Positions 1 to 12,479 are shown, counted from the first letter of the stretch. The stretch: DNA of 64,000 nt from Pleurostoma richardsiae (GCA_030052745.1 JANBVO010000015.1:124001-188000), one strand, 5' to 3'. Numbers and translations: made by a program. The notes: a model not told the origin generated them from the sequence alone.

Positions 1-1238
1 GGGGAGGAGGAAATCAGCGAGGGATTGACTTAACCGACACATACTGGATATTACTCACACGTGCCTCCTTGATGTCAGACAAAACGAGGTCAGCATAGAT
101 TATCTCCTCTCTGTCCCAGACCGGCTCAGCCAGGAAGATCCCCAGCGGTCCGACTATACACGAGCCACCGTGATTAACGATATCAGAAGCCTCCCATTTC
201 GAACCGTCAGGCTTGCGGTCGTGGTGCTCGGGAGTAAACGGTGGGTAGTCTGGCGGGAAGTCAGACACCCTGCAGAAGGAGTTGACTGATACCACGAAAC
301 AGCGACCCTCCTTTGCAATGTGCTGCATTGTGGCTGTCCATGAAGGCAGGTCATCAGCGTTCGGCGTTAAGTAGATTCTGCACAAGATCAACTGGAGTCA
401 GAGGTATTCCTGAAGTCTCGCTTCGCTAGCTACGGCAACTCACTCAACTCCTTGCTGGTACAGCGCCATCCGAGCCGCGGGCATGTAGTTTTCCCAGCTT
501 GTTTCAATATTAGTATGAGACTCTGCAGTGTCGTCGTGGTCTTACCAAATAAGCCCTCCGACCCGACCAACATCCGTCTGGGCCACTTCCAGTCCATCGC
601 CGGCGCCCCGTCCCCACACAAGACGTTCGGCCGCAGTGGGTATCAGCTGCCGCTATCAGAACCATATGGGATGTAGCATGGGATGCGGGTTCAAGGGTCT
701 ACCTTCCGATGCTTGGTTAGGAGAGAGCCGTCTCGATTAAGTAGCAGCGTGGTGCAATAGAGTGTACCGCCCGACTTCTCAATAATACCGACTTGAAGGA
801 GGACACCATGCGTCTTCGCCGTCTCAACGAGTGTGTTAAAGGCTGTGGAAGGTATATCTACAGATGAGTCATAGTACCTCGCGTACCACTGTCTTCCTGT
901 ATTCAAGTTAGCAGGCTGAGGCGTTGAGCAGGAGTCGCTTGGAAGCGCCTAGACATGCCGCGAGGTTCCCTTGCACCAATTGTGGCATCAAATGCGTATC
1001 GCCATGGATAAGCAGAGAGGAATCCTTCTCTTAGAGCAATCCAGACCTATTAGAATTGCTGCGTTGATGAGCCAGCTGGACGAGGGTGTACGTACGGGAA
1101 CACCACAAGGTCAGCCCCCTGTGCCGCTGCCTCTCCAGTAAGCTTGACCAGCTTTCCCAAGCTCTTCTCGAGGTCAAAGGATACGGGCGCTGCTTGCACA
1201 GCGGCGACCCTGACGGTTTCCTTGGTTGTAGCTGCCAT
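1..1238 (-). CDS. Nitrilase (carbon-nitrogen hydrolase), 3' end beyond the window
   Basis: Hydrolyses nitriles to acids and ammonia, using a Glu-Lys-Cys triad. Six exons can be placed: 1238-1096, 1029-959, 896-703, 646-546, 497-444 and 377-59. The last donor (GTGAGT) leads into an intron that leaves the window, so only the C-terminus is missing. The joined frame gives 294 residues. It starts [15 protein letters not shown] and keeps [13 protein letters not shown] (catalytic Glu), [13 protein letters not shown] (Lys) and, across an intron, GLICWENYMP (nucleophile Cys). Later parts of the family also fit, for example [13 protein letters not shown] and [10 protein letters not shown]. Phases agree at all five internal introns. 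The intron at 958-897 appears to start GC rather than GT. It faces away from the homoserine acetyltransferase gene and shares its upstream region. Which nitrile it uses is not visible; a plain detoxifying nitrilase is the main alternative to a pathway role. Confidence 0.9.
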
Positions 1239-1819
1239 CGCTTTGCAATCAAGCATATCGATGAAACACTATCCAATACTTTGCCGAAGCCCGCGACATC
1301 CTTCGTGGTCGTGGGAATTTCTGATAAGCACCTCCGCAGTTCTATGCTCAGGCGATCGATGGCGGGGCGGGCCGCTCGCTATCAGATGGTGTCAGTAAGC
1401 GTGCCGTCGTTTCAAAGCCCGAAGGACTATAGTGAAGTTGCAGTGCCCTGGCTTGCAAACACCGAACCGCAAACACCGCTGATGATAGCGCCTGGCAGCA
1501 CACGATAGAAGGCGCATACTGATAGCAAGGCGTTGGTTATGGCCGTCTGGACTTGCAATCGCCACCATGTTCGGATTCGGACGACAAGTCAACGAGTGAC
1601 ATCCGAGTCTATGGACAACTGAAAGTTTACACGCATCGCATTTAGATCTCCCAAATCTTTGAAACCCCCATTCCATCATAAGTGTCATCTCCTCATCTTG
1701 TGTGTCATAGGTCCCGCCCTGACGCAAGGTTCTTCCCTTGACTGAAGCCGAGTCTCCTCAGACGTACACTACCTATTATGAAATAGCACACACTGCTTGG
1801 CCCTTACTACAATGGCACA
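1239..1819. promoter_or_regulatory. Divergent intergenic region
   Basis: These 581 bp separate the starts of the nitrilase (leftward) and the homoserine acetyltransferase (rightward) and must hold both promoters. I see no clear TATA box or known operator and no coding frame resembling a protein family. A shared regulator is possible but not shown. Confidence 0.5.
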
Positions 1820-1874
1820 ATGTGGGTCCGCACTCAAGATTTGTATGGAGTTAAGGAGGCTGATGAGCGTCTAG
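1812..1874 (+). other. Short uORF overlapping the acetyltransferase start
   Basis: An ATG eight bases before the chosen start opens a 20-codon frame in another phase and ends at TAG 1872-1874, inside the main gene. A scanning ribosome would meet it first if transcription starts upstream. It could damp translation, or the transcript may start between the two ATGs. Confidence 0.4.
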
Positions 1875-3187
1875 TGCTCGACCACGATCCAGATCCGTCC
1901 AACATCTATGCCCAGCTCATTGCCGGACAAAGCTTTGCTTCAATCCCAAGCCTCCACCTCGAGTGCGGCGACTGCCTTGAAGATTGCACTATTGCGTACA
2001 AGACCTGGGGACAATTGAATAATGAGAGAGATAACGTGCTCGTCATCTGTCATGCCTTGTCTGGGAGTGCAGACGCGAGCGACTGGTGGAGCCCCTTGAT
2101 AGGCCCCGGCAGAGCGTTCGACCCCGAGCACTTTTTCATCTTCTGCGGCAATGTGCTCGGCTCACCTTATGGGAGCGCATCACCGCTGGCATTCAGGGGG
2201 AAGATGGGCGTGCGGTACGGTGCCGATTTCCCCCCGACGACTATCCGCGACGATGTTCGGGCCCACAAGCTAGTCCTTGACGCCCTCGGAGTCAACTCAG
2301 TCGCCGCTGTTGTTGGCGGCTCCATGGGCGGTATGACAGCCCTGGAATGGCCACTGTGCACGTCGCCAGGCTATGTCAAGAGCCTGATCCCGATTGCGAC
2401 AGCAGCGGACCACAGCGCCTGGGGTATATCCTGGGCCGAGACGCAGAGACAGTGCATCTATGCCGATCCCACGTTCAGAGACGGAGACTATGAGCCTACG
2501 CCCGCCACACAACCATCGACCGGGCTTGCCGCAGCCAGGATGGTTGCGATGCTAACATATCGGTCTTGCGCCAGCTTTGACAGCCGATTTGGTCGTAGAC
2601 CGCCAAGGCCATTGAGGAACACGGCAGGCGCGGACCCCCTGGATCTACCACGTACCGATACTACTAGCCTTGTGACAGACAAGAACCCGGGCCACGGGCG
2701 CCCGGCTTACATTAAGTCGAGGAAGAATCCCTCCTTCAGCGCCCAAGGCTACCTATATTATCAAGGCGAGAAGTTCGTCAAACGATTCGACGCCAATTGC
2801 TACTTACACTTGACGAATAAGATGGACAGCCACGACCTCACCAGGGGTAGGGCTGACAAGTCCGAAACACAGGACGAAGCCTTGAGACGTTTACTCTCCA
2901 GAGTGCCCTCAGGAGCTCTCGTTATCGGAGTCGAGACAGATGCGCTCTTCTTGCCGGAGCAGCAGAATCGGCTGGCGGCATGCCTTCCAGATGCCTCTCT
3001 TTCTATGCTGAGGTCCGCAGACGGGCACGATGGGTTCCTTTTAGAGTTTGAACAGCTGGATGAGTTGATCCAGAGAAAGCTAAGGAGAGAATACCCTGGT
3101 TACTACGAGACAGTGTTGCACTCCGACCAGACATGTGGATCAGCACCGCTGAGTGAGAGTCTCACGGGAGAAGTAGAGAACTGGTAG
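1820..3187 (+). CDS. Homoserine O-acetyltransferase, FUB5/MET2-like
   Basis: Transfers acetyl from acetyl-CoA to L-homoserine, making O-acetyl-L-homoserine for methionine synthesis or for PLP-dependent gamma-replacement in specialised metabolism. It is one uninterrupted exon of 455 residues with the MetX/MET2 alpha/beta-hydrolase layout: the CHALSGSADASDWW oxyanion region (78-90), the nucleophile elbow GGSMGG with Ser168, an AARMVAMLTYRS segment, catalytic Asp374 in GVETDALFL and His403 in ADGHDGF. All three triad residues are present, so the enzyme should be active. The start gives a short leader before NIYAQLIAGQSFASIPS, where homology begins. It lies in the same direction as the aspartate kinase downstream, which feeds the same precursor. 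A housekeeping MET2 is possible, but this pairing is typical of the duplicated, cluster-linked copies. Confidence 0.9.
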   Translation: MWVRTQDLYGVKEADERLVLDHDPDPSNIYAQLIAGQSFASIPSLHLECGDCLEDCTIAYKTWGQLNNERDNVLVICHALSGSADASDWWSPLIGPGRAFDPEHFFIFCGNVLGSPYGSASPLAFRGKMGVRYGADFPPTTIRDDVRAHKLVLDALGVNSVAAVVGGSMGGMTALEWPLCTSPGYVKSLIPIATAADHSAWGISWAETQRQCIYADPTFRDGDYEPTPATQPSTGLAAARMVAMLTYRSCASFDSRFGRRPPRPLRNTAGADPLDLPRTDTTSLVTDKNPGHGRPAYIKSRKNPSFSAQGYLYYQGEKFVKRFDANCYLHLTNKMDSHDLTRGRADKSETQDEALRRLLSRVPSGALVIGVETDALFLPEQQNRLAACLPDASLSMLRSADGHDGFLLEFEQLDELIQRKLRREYPGYYETVLHSDQTCGSAPLSESLTGEVENW

Positions 3188-3936
3188 AGAATTATCGCAT
3201 GGGAGGGTCAGGAGAATATAAAGAAGAAGAGTTCGTTAGCACCCGAAATGAAATTTCTCGTCTCCTCAGTCGTCATTACATTGGATCTGCTTGCTTGCGT
3301 TCCTCTGGAATGACCTCAACAATCCTCGGAAGCGACTTTGCTTGCCCTACCTATTACACTTATACCATAGGACCGTGTTATCATCCACTCTGACAATTGA
3401 CGATGTAATCATGCATAGCATATAACTTACCATAGATATTGTAGGATGGTCTCAGCGCATGAAATTGTACTTCAGCTATGCTTTAGGATAGGACGTGCGG
3501 CGTTAGCTTTCAGTCTACGCCGAATAGTGGCGACCTCGCTCGGTTCAGGAAGTCTAGTTTCCTCGGTCCGGCATCTCGCGCCAGGCCATAGCAGATCCCG
3601 CCCTCGGGATTTGATAACCTGCACTTGAATGGCGATTGCCAGGCCCAGGAATATGACAGTGTATCACAGTTGCATAGGGATCTAGGCCGAGACGGAATGT
3701 CGGGGAAGTCCCGGCGTTGTCCTCCGCTGTCTGGCATGGACATTGATGCGTGAGTTCCAGATAACTGAAGATGAAGTTGCCAGGTGTATATCTGGATCTC
3801 TGCTCAAGTTGACATCAGAGTGCACTGACGCGCAAGTATGTACATTGGCCTTTATAAGTCATTTTCCCTCTATGCCCCCCTGAAAGATAGCACCGGCACC
3901 GCATACCTCAACCCAGGCTCCGCACGACTCGTCAGC
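3188..3936. promoter_or_regulatory. Spacer and promoter of the aspartate kinase gene
   Basis: These 749 bp hold the 3' end of the acetyltransferase transcript and the promoter of the kinase gene. A TTTATAAG sequence at about 3849-3856 lies 80-90 bp before the kinase ATG and could act as a TATA box. An in-frame ATG at 3838 would add 33 residues, but it lies upstream of that box, so the ATG at 3937 is preferred. Confidence 0.45.
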
Positions 3937-6016
3937 ATGGCTACTACTCTGATTGACCGCCCTTGGCTGGTACAGAAGTATGGGGGCACTAGCCTCGGCA
4001 AACTCCTCGACACCATCTGCAACAACATCATTCCTTCCTATTCAGATGACAATAATGTTATTGTGGTCTGCTCCGCACTCTCTGGGACCACGAAGGCAAC
4101 CGGCACAACGAGTCTACTCTTAGAGTGCATCTCGCTCGCCGAGTCTGGATTTGCGGCCCAGGAACTCCTAAATAGGACCATTGATATCATTAGGGACAAC
4201 CATCTCAGGGTGCTGGACAAGTACTTGGCTAACCGCGACGGAACACGAAATGATGTACACGCTACCACGGCGGCCGCACTTGAGGAAGAATGTGAGAGTC
4301 TCCGGCGATTCCTCCTTGCTGCCCAGGTGAGCGACCATCTCAGAAGTGCTCAGATAGTATTCTGCCTCAACTAATTGTCAGATCGTGAGAGAGTTGTCTC
4401 CCAGGTCTAAGGATAGAGTCATTGCCCTTGGAGAAAGACTGTCATGTCTAATCACAGCATGTTTCTTAGCCAGTAAGGTGAGTTGATCGGACACTCCCTC
4501 TCTCTCCTGAGAGAATGTTCAGGGATACTTACTGCCTTGGTTAAGGGGATTGCTGCTCGTGCGCTTGTGTTAGATGACATCGTCGAATCTGTGTTTGGAA
4601 CCGCTGTGCATGACCAGAGGACCGCACTGGAAGCTTTGGGGCCGGATTTCTATCGAGCGCTTGCCGAAGAGATCAGGAGAAGAATAGAAGCCTGTCCTGG
4701 AAAAATCCCGGTCGTAACAGGTCTGAACATCATAAATCCTTAACGAATGTCGTGGGCTAACAAGGTGCAGGTTTCTTTGGTATCATGCCTGACTCCCTCC
4801 TGAAGACGGTCGGGAGGGGATATTCAGATCTATGCGCTGCGTTGTGTGCGCTTGGTGTTGGAGCGGCCGAGCTGCAGATCTGGAAAGAGGTTGAAGGGAT
4901 CTTCACTGCGGATCCCCGGAAAGTGCCCTCGGCGAGACTGTTGTCTACGGTCACAGCTGAAGAAGCAACAGAGCTCACTTACTACGGCAGCGAGGTGAGA
5001 AGTTTCAAATATCTGGCGTCTGACCTGGCTGTTGACCAACTCAGGTCATCCACCCCCTGACGATGGACCAAATCTGCTACGCCAACATCCCGCTGAGATT
5101 GAAGAATGTTTTCAACCCCAAGGGGCCAGGCACCATCATCTACCCATCGCTCACTTCGACAAACGCCTCATCACCCTTATTAGATGGCCCAGTAGAGGTG
5201 GACCGTAAGCTCTGCTCACCCGCCTCGGGTTTTCTCCTGGAGAATGGGTATCACGGCGAGCAGCAGGAGAGACGACGGCCAACTGCGGTGACCGTTAAAG
5301 AATCCATCACGCTTATCAATGTGGCCTGCAACAGGAATACGAAGTCGCAGGGGTTCCTCGCGGGTGTTTTCAACCGGCTGGAGGACAACCGTGTGCCTGT
5401 CGACCTGGTGGCTACGAGCGAGGGGAACGTCAGTCTTGCCCTCCAATGCCCAAAGGATGCCCAGTCGCAACGAAGGCGCCTCAAAGCGGACCTCGAGAAG
5501 TATGGCAAAGTAAATGTCCTCGATTCAGCTCTTAAAGCAACAAAAGCTAAAGAGCCGGCTTAGGTTACCGTGTCTGACAACATGTCCATCATAACCGTGG
5601 TGGGCCATAAAATGAGGAATATGGTCGGCATTTCTAGTGAGCCGTTGTCAGTTGAAGCTCACCTACGTTTGACAATTGCTAAGGCCCTCCAGGTGAGATC
5701 ATGTCAGCTCTAGCGTCCGCCAAGATCAACATCTACCTCGTCAGCCAGGGCGCCAGCGAGATCAACGTGTCGTGAGTGCTTCCCGTTGCGATGGATTGAG
5801 CGAGTATCCAAAATGACTCAGTCCTGACTACCACTGCGCATAGCCTTGTTATCAGGGCAGAAGATGCCATCCTCGGCATGAACGTCATACATGGCAAGGT
5901 GCTCAAGATAGCGACGCACTGGGAGAAGGAGAATAGCTTCATCAAAGGTATGATATAAGCCTTCCCGTACTCTGTTTTTAGACGATCTGTATCTAGATGC
6001 TGCATTGGCTGACTGA
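3937..6016 (+). CDS. Aspartate kinase, FUB3/HOM3-like, nine exons
   Basis: Phosphorylates L-aspartate, the first step toward homoserine. Predicted exons are 3937-4326, 4382-4477, 4546-4720, 4771-4994, 5045-5509, 5564-5636, 5693-5771, 5844-5947 and 5982-6016; all phases agree and give 546 residues, a normal fungal length. Motifs seen are WLVQKYGGTSLGK (ATP site), VVCSALSGTTKATG, VGRGYSDLCAAL, WKEVEGIFTADPRK and YYGSEVIHPLTMDQI, then two ACT domains with ATSEGNVSLALQ and YLVSQGASEINVS. The catalytic core is intact. The ACT regions differ somewhat from the HOM3 sequence I remember (for example INVSLVI instead of INISCVI), as expected for a duplicated copy that may be less inhibited by threonine. 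With the acetyltransferase upstream it would supply O-acetylhomoserine. Exon 9 and the C-terminus are the least certain parts. Confidence 0.88.
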
Positions 6017-6421
6017 AAGTTGTAGGGCCATGGTTGTATTAGGCACTTGCGATAACACCCAGACTCGTGTGTATTTGTTTGTCTTTCGTATTGTTCCTCG
6101 ACTGCATCAAGCGCGTTCTATCGAAATGTCAGATTACGGTGGCGCTGGGTCGGAAAAGGGACAAAATGACAGTCCGCTTTAATGGCATCCGTACAGCATG
6201 CTGTGTAACCGCACGGCACACAAACTTTTGGGCTGAACTCCGTGCTAATCACCGTGACGACGAATTCATATTATCCCCGTCGTGGCGGCGGAGGGCGCGC
6301 ACGTATTTCTAGAATAGTCACCAGACTGGCTGTTTTTGATTGACACCTTGATTTACTTCTGCGACCATCAAACACAGTCTCTCCGTGGTGTGAGACAAAT
6401 ATATCGAAGACGTTGCTCACG
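6017..6421. promoter_or_regulatory. Spacer before the SDR gene
   Basis: About 400 bp holding the end of the kinase transcript and the SDR promoter. No gene or clear motif seen. Confidence 0.4.
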
Positions 6422-7405
6422 ATGGGTGCACTGTGGCTCTCAGTGCTTGCCACTGTCGGTGCCGTCGCCATCGCGCGGCTTGTCTACTGCGCCGCGGATT
6501 TCATTGCCTTCCACCTGATTACGCCGTCGCGACCCCTCACTCCTTACAAGCGCGCAGGAAAGCAGCCCGTCTATGCCCTCGTAACGGGCGCGAGCGCTGG
6601 CATTGGCTTCGGCGTCGCGCAGGAGCTCGTCAAGCAAGGCTTTGGCGTCGTCCTGCTGGGCCACTTGGCCGGCGAGCTTGCCGAGGCAGCCGACGCGTTG
6701 AGGAAACTCACGGCCGATGCCGCGGTAAGGACGCTGGTGGTCGACGCGAGAACTGCCACGCCAGCGGAGCTCGACGCTGCCATCGCCTCTGTAGCGGACC
6801 TGCGGGTCACCATTCTCGTCAACAATGTCGGGAGCAATCCAGTCGCGCACCCGCCGTTCCGGCCCCTCGCGACTTACTCAGCCGCTGATATCGACGCCGT
6901 CATCGACATGAATGCCCGCTTTATGGCGCGGCTCACCGCGCTCATGCTGCCAGTGCTGAGCCAGAAGGGCGGCCCCGAGGAGCGCTCTCTGATCATCAAC
7001 ATGAGCTCCGGTGCATGGGTGGGCTCACCGTGGCTGGTCATGTACGGCGCCACCAAAGCTTTCAACCTGGGCTTCAGCCGTGGGCTGGCGCGGGAGCTCG
7101 AGGTCGAGCCGGCCACCAGACATGTCGACTGCCTGGCCATCGTCCCTGGCGACGTTCTGAGCCAGGGCAACAGCGTCGGAGTCCCCAGCAGCGCGCCTAA
7201 CTCTGATGAGTACGGCCGCTGCATCGTTCACAAGGTTGATGGGGCCTTGCGGAGACAGAGGAGAGATACCGCGCCGTACTGGCTTCATGGAATCCAGACA
7301 ACGATCCTCGATGTCGTGCCGGAAAGTGCGGTGACAAGAGGGATGACTGACATGCTGAGGCACAAGAGAGACGCCTTCAACGCGGTGTACCAAAAGACCC
7401 GTTAG
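6422..7405 (+). CDS. Membrane-anchored SDR, very-long-chain 3-ketoacyl-CoA reductase-like
   Basis: A 327-residue NAD(P)H-dependent short-chain dehydrogenase in one exon. An N-terminal hydrophobic segment (residues 2-25) should anchor it in the ER membrane, and a Lys/Arg-rich linker precedes the Rossmann fold. The cofactor motif is TGASAGIG (55-62), followed by NNVGS (134-138), the catalytic Ser in NMSSG (195-196), and Tyr208/Lys212 in MYGATKAF. Membrane anchor plus this fold resembles the 17-beta-HSD12/IFA38 group, which reduces 3-ketoacyl-CoAs in fatty acid elongation, but the substrate cannot be read from sequence. It follows the aspartate kinase on the same strand and could be a tailoring enzyme of that locus. 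The start is the ATG in CACGATGGG; nothing in frame upstream is better. Confidence 0.82.
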   Translation: MGALWLSVLATVGAVAIARLVYCAADFIAFHLITPSRPLTPYKRAGKQPVYALVTGASAGIGFGVAQELVKQGFGVVLLGHLAGELAEAADALRKLTADAAVRTLVVDARTATPAELDAAIASVADLRVTILVNNVGSNPVAHPPFRPLATYSAADIDAVIDMNARFMARLTALMLPVLSQKGGPEERSLIINMSSGAWVGSPWLVMYGATKAFNLGFSRGLARELEVEPATRHVDCLAIVPGDVLSQGNSVGVPSSAPNSDEYGRCIVHKVDGALRRQRRDTAPYWLHGIQTTILDVVPESAVTRGMTDMLRHKRDAFNAVYQKTR

Positions 7406-8077
7406 GCTGTGGGCTGAGAATCATCGAGCCTGATGGGATACTGGACGGCTTGGGGGACTTGTGATTTCAATAGGAACTTATATGCCCGGGGAGTATCTCA
7501 GCAGCTAGGATCTGGAGGACCGCATTTCGGCGAGACTGTGCATACCGGTGCAATGCAGCACTGAGAGTGCTGATCTAGAGGCCGGCCCAGCGTGTCTTTA
7601 GGCGCGACGCGTGACGGGAGTGGCTTGAGCCATGACGACAGTCCGCCCACGAGTCCTTGTCGCGGTCACTGCAACTGCTTTTCTGCAATCGTGGAGCAAC
7701 CGCCAGAGCCTGGCTGATCCGCTTGTGCAAGTAAGTGCCAAGCAGACAGATGCTCTGTTCCTGTAGCGAGTAGCGAGTGGTCATCGCGCGCCGGTTAGAA
7801 CGGCAAAATGGAACGCAAGCCTCTATTCACACCTGTTATCTCTCCCTTGCATGCCTTAGCGAATGGCTCTGCGCTCCTAGCCTGCAGCGGCACAAATCGT
7901 CGGGAAAGCCACCGTGTAAGCACTCCTGGAATGCAGCACAAGGGCTGCGATCGCAGCGTCCAGTCCTCATCCTCTACGTCGGCGCCTTGCTATATCTCCT
8001 CGACCATTCGGGTCCGTCTCACCGTGGTATCATCGTGATAGATAGAGGCAGAGAGGGATCTTCATCTCTCTTGTAAA
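7406..8077. other. Intergenic, no gene seen
   Basis: These 672 bp hold the SDR 3' end and the mannosidase promoter. Open frames of up to about 100 codons on both strands show no family resemblance. Confidence 0.4.
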
Positions 8078-9908
<1,831 letters not shown>

Positions 9909-11099
9909 CTCTTCGCGGCGGCGGCACCAGAAGGACACACCGCCAGGTCTCTGATGCGTGTGCCTGCGTGCATTCGGGCCCTGGCCGTGCCATCTGTTGG
10001 ATGATGGAGGAGCGCTGACGCAGGTACCTGTGGAGGGATGGTTAAGCACTACCAAAGGTGGTACAGTACAATATGCCCGCTGCTTTGGTATGCCTTGCAC
10101 CCCCTTCGGTTGGTTACCTGCCCCAGCTCAGTCTGCTGAGAGGGTGGGCGACTGTGAGGGAGGGAGGGAGAGAGACAGCGGGGAAATGTGACCATCGCCA
10201 GGATTTGATCAGCTGGCGATGCCGGCTGGTGCGGGCGTGCGGCTCTGATTGGGCGCCATGCGAGATGCGAGCTGCGAGCTGAGCTTCCGCTTATGTCATC
10301 AGACGCCAAAGGTAGCTAGCAAGATCGTCCTGCATGATCGTCGCTGCTCACTTTCTCCACCACATGCACATCCGTCACCACTAGACTGAAGCTTTAGTTG
10401 CCCTACCTTGCCTGCTTGCTTCCCCGGCAGCCCTGGCTGCCCCTGCTGCCCAGCCTGTCGGCCAGCAAGCACTGCAGCAACCCCTGACGCCCACGACGTG
10501 GTTCCTGCATCGCCCACCACCCCGGCGCTGCGCAGCAGTGTCACAGCCATGGCCCCTTCTGGTCAATAGCAGGCTCGCTCAGCGACTGGCCTCTCTGGGA
10601 GCGACGGAGGACTGCGATCGTCGTGTCCAATTCTCACCTCAGCTGCGGGCGCCTGATGGCACCGCAGCGCCCTGGCGGCTGACAGCCCTCCCGTCGCGCG
10701 AGTCGCAGCTCCCGGGCCCACGCGCCGCCTTCTTTAAGGATGGCGCCTGCCCCAGCCTCGACCCCGTCTCGAAGGGGGGAAGAGGCGTGCAATGTTGCAG
10801 CTGACCCGACGAACATCCTTCGATTCCCTCTCGCATCCACCATCTTCTCCAGCTGCAAACTCGGACGGTGTGCTGCCCGTCTCGCCCATTTGCGCAGGTA
10901 TCGTCACCATCATCCTTTGTGCTCACCTTGCCCACCTTCTTTGCTCTACCCCTTGGTCATCCAGCCCCTCCCTACTCTACTCTGTCGCGACGCCCGCTGA
11001 TACCGGAGCAGCTCCCTAGAGCATCCAGAGCCACGGTTTACCGCAATATAACTCTCCACTGACCCTGTTCGACGCGCCGTCGTCCTCCTGTTGCCCGCC
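9909..11099. promoter_or_regulatory. Long upstream region of the App1-like gene
   Basis: These 1.2 kb contain a purine-rich run (about 10150-10180, GGGAGGGAGGGAG) and, nearer the gene, C/T-rich tracts (about 10910-10985) of the kind found at fungal transcription starts. No coding frame resembles a known protein. Confidence 0.4.
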
Positions 11100-12479
11100 A
11101 TGTCTATCCCCCACAGCCCTCCTCACTCGAACGTCGCCGAGATGCAGCTCCGAACTCGACGCGAGCACGGCTTCGCGCAGGCCGAGTCGCGCCTCCCCGG
11201 CGTTGGCAGCCAGACCGCCTACAAGCTTCTCAAGAAGACATCGGCGTCCGCCGCAGTACAGAACGTCCTGTCCTATCTGGGGCCCCGCAACCCGCTGCCC
11301 CAGCCGGTGCGGAAGGACGATGCCGTGTGGCTGTTGGACAACACAGCCTTCCAGGCACCAGGCGCGCCGCCGGGCCGGTGGGAAGCCGAGTTTGTCGCAT
11401 GCGTGTTCCAGCAGCACCCCAGTTGCGACCTCGTCGAGGTGGTGAAGCAGGTGGCCGACGTGATCGGCTTGGCAGACGACGACAAGGCCAAGGAGGCCAT
11501 TGAGCAACGCATCATGCCCTTCATCATGGACATCCGGCCGGGGAAGCAAGTCGTGGCCTCGGTGGGAGGAGCTCCTCCACTAAGGCTAGGGCCTGGCGGT
11601 AGGAACGGCGTCAGCAGTGACATTCGGACCGCCCCGAACGCGCAAGGCGGCACTGCCGTCGCAACGAGGGCCCTGGTGCCCGCCGGCGTGACCGGGCTCC
11701 TAGAGACGAAGACGCTGTATGCCGACCCCGAGGGATGGGGTGTCATCTCTGGTAGGCCATTTCCTGTCCGTGAGCGGGAAGAGTCCTTTTAGCTAACCGA
11801 AAACCTCTTCTCTGACAGATATCGACGACACGATCAAGATCACGCAGACGAGCGACCCGATCGGCATCCTACGCAGCACCTTCATCGACGAGCCAGCGCC
11901 AGTTGCGGGAATGCCCGAGCTGTACAAGTTCATGCACGCCAAGCTTACCTCGGCTGCGCCTTTCTTCTACTTGTCTGCCTCTCCGTACAACTTGTATCCG
12001 TTCCTCCGGGAGTTCCGTGACCAGCACTACCCCCATGGCACCCTGGTACTGCGAGACGCGAGTTGGATGAGCATTCCCGGCCTGCTCTCCAACTTGACGC
12101 TGGGCACGGAGGAGTACAAGGTCGACCGGATGCGCAAGATCCACGATTGGTTGCCGCGCCGGAAGATGATATGCATCGGGGACAGCACCCAGAGCGACCC
12201 GGAAGCTTACGGGGACATGTGAGTTGAAGCAATTGGAATTTTCCCCGGCGGCCGAAGAAGCCTGGACTGACGAACTTTTGAAGATACCGAGCCTACCCAG
12301 GCTGGATCCGCGTCATCCTCATCCGGAAGGTCACGGACATTGCAGCCGTCGGTATCGAGACCAAGAACGAGCCGGAGAGATTCGAGAAGGCGTTCAAGGA
12401 CATCCCGCAGTCGGCCTGGCACGTGTTCGAAGACCCGGCCGAGTGCTACCAGATCGTCCAGGATGCGCTCTCGTCGTGA
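11100..12479 (+). CDS. App1-type phosphatidate phosphatase (DUF2183)
   Basis: Likely dephosphorylates phosphatidate to diacylglycerol by the haloacid-dehalogenase DxDxT mechanism; yeast App1 works at cortical actin patches. Exons are 11100-11751, 11819-12218 and 12284-12479, giving 415 residues. Residues 1-217 form a poorly conserved N-terminal part. The catalytic domain begins across intron 1 with DIDDTIK (Asp218, Asp220, Thr222) and continues with IGILRSTF, FYLSASPYNLYPFLREF, YKVDRMRKIHDWLP and CIGDSTQSDPEAYGDM, then IYRAYPGWIRVILIRKV, the DUF2183 signature. Both introns fall inside conserved motifs, so the splices are well supported. It is shorter than yeast App1 and lacks its long Pro-rich SH3-binding tail. 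The start is the ATG after CCCGCC; there is no signal peptide, so it should be cytosolic. Confidence 0.88.

Noticed and set aside
430-740. Apparent frameshifts in the nitrilase
   Set aside because: They are introns; the spliced frame carries all catalytic motifs.
5564-5720. Apparent premature stop in the aspartate kinase
   Set aside because: Two short introns (5510-5563 and 5637-5692) remove the stops and restore the ACT domain in phase, so the gene is intact.
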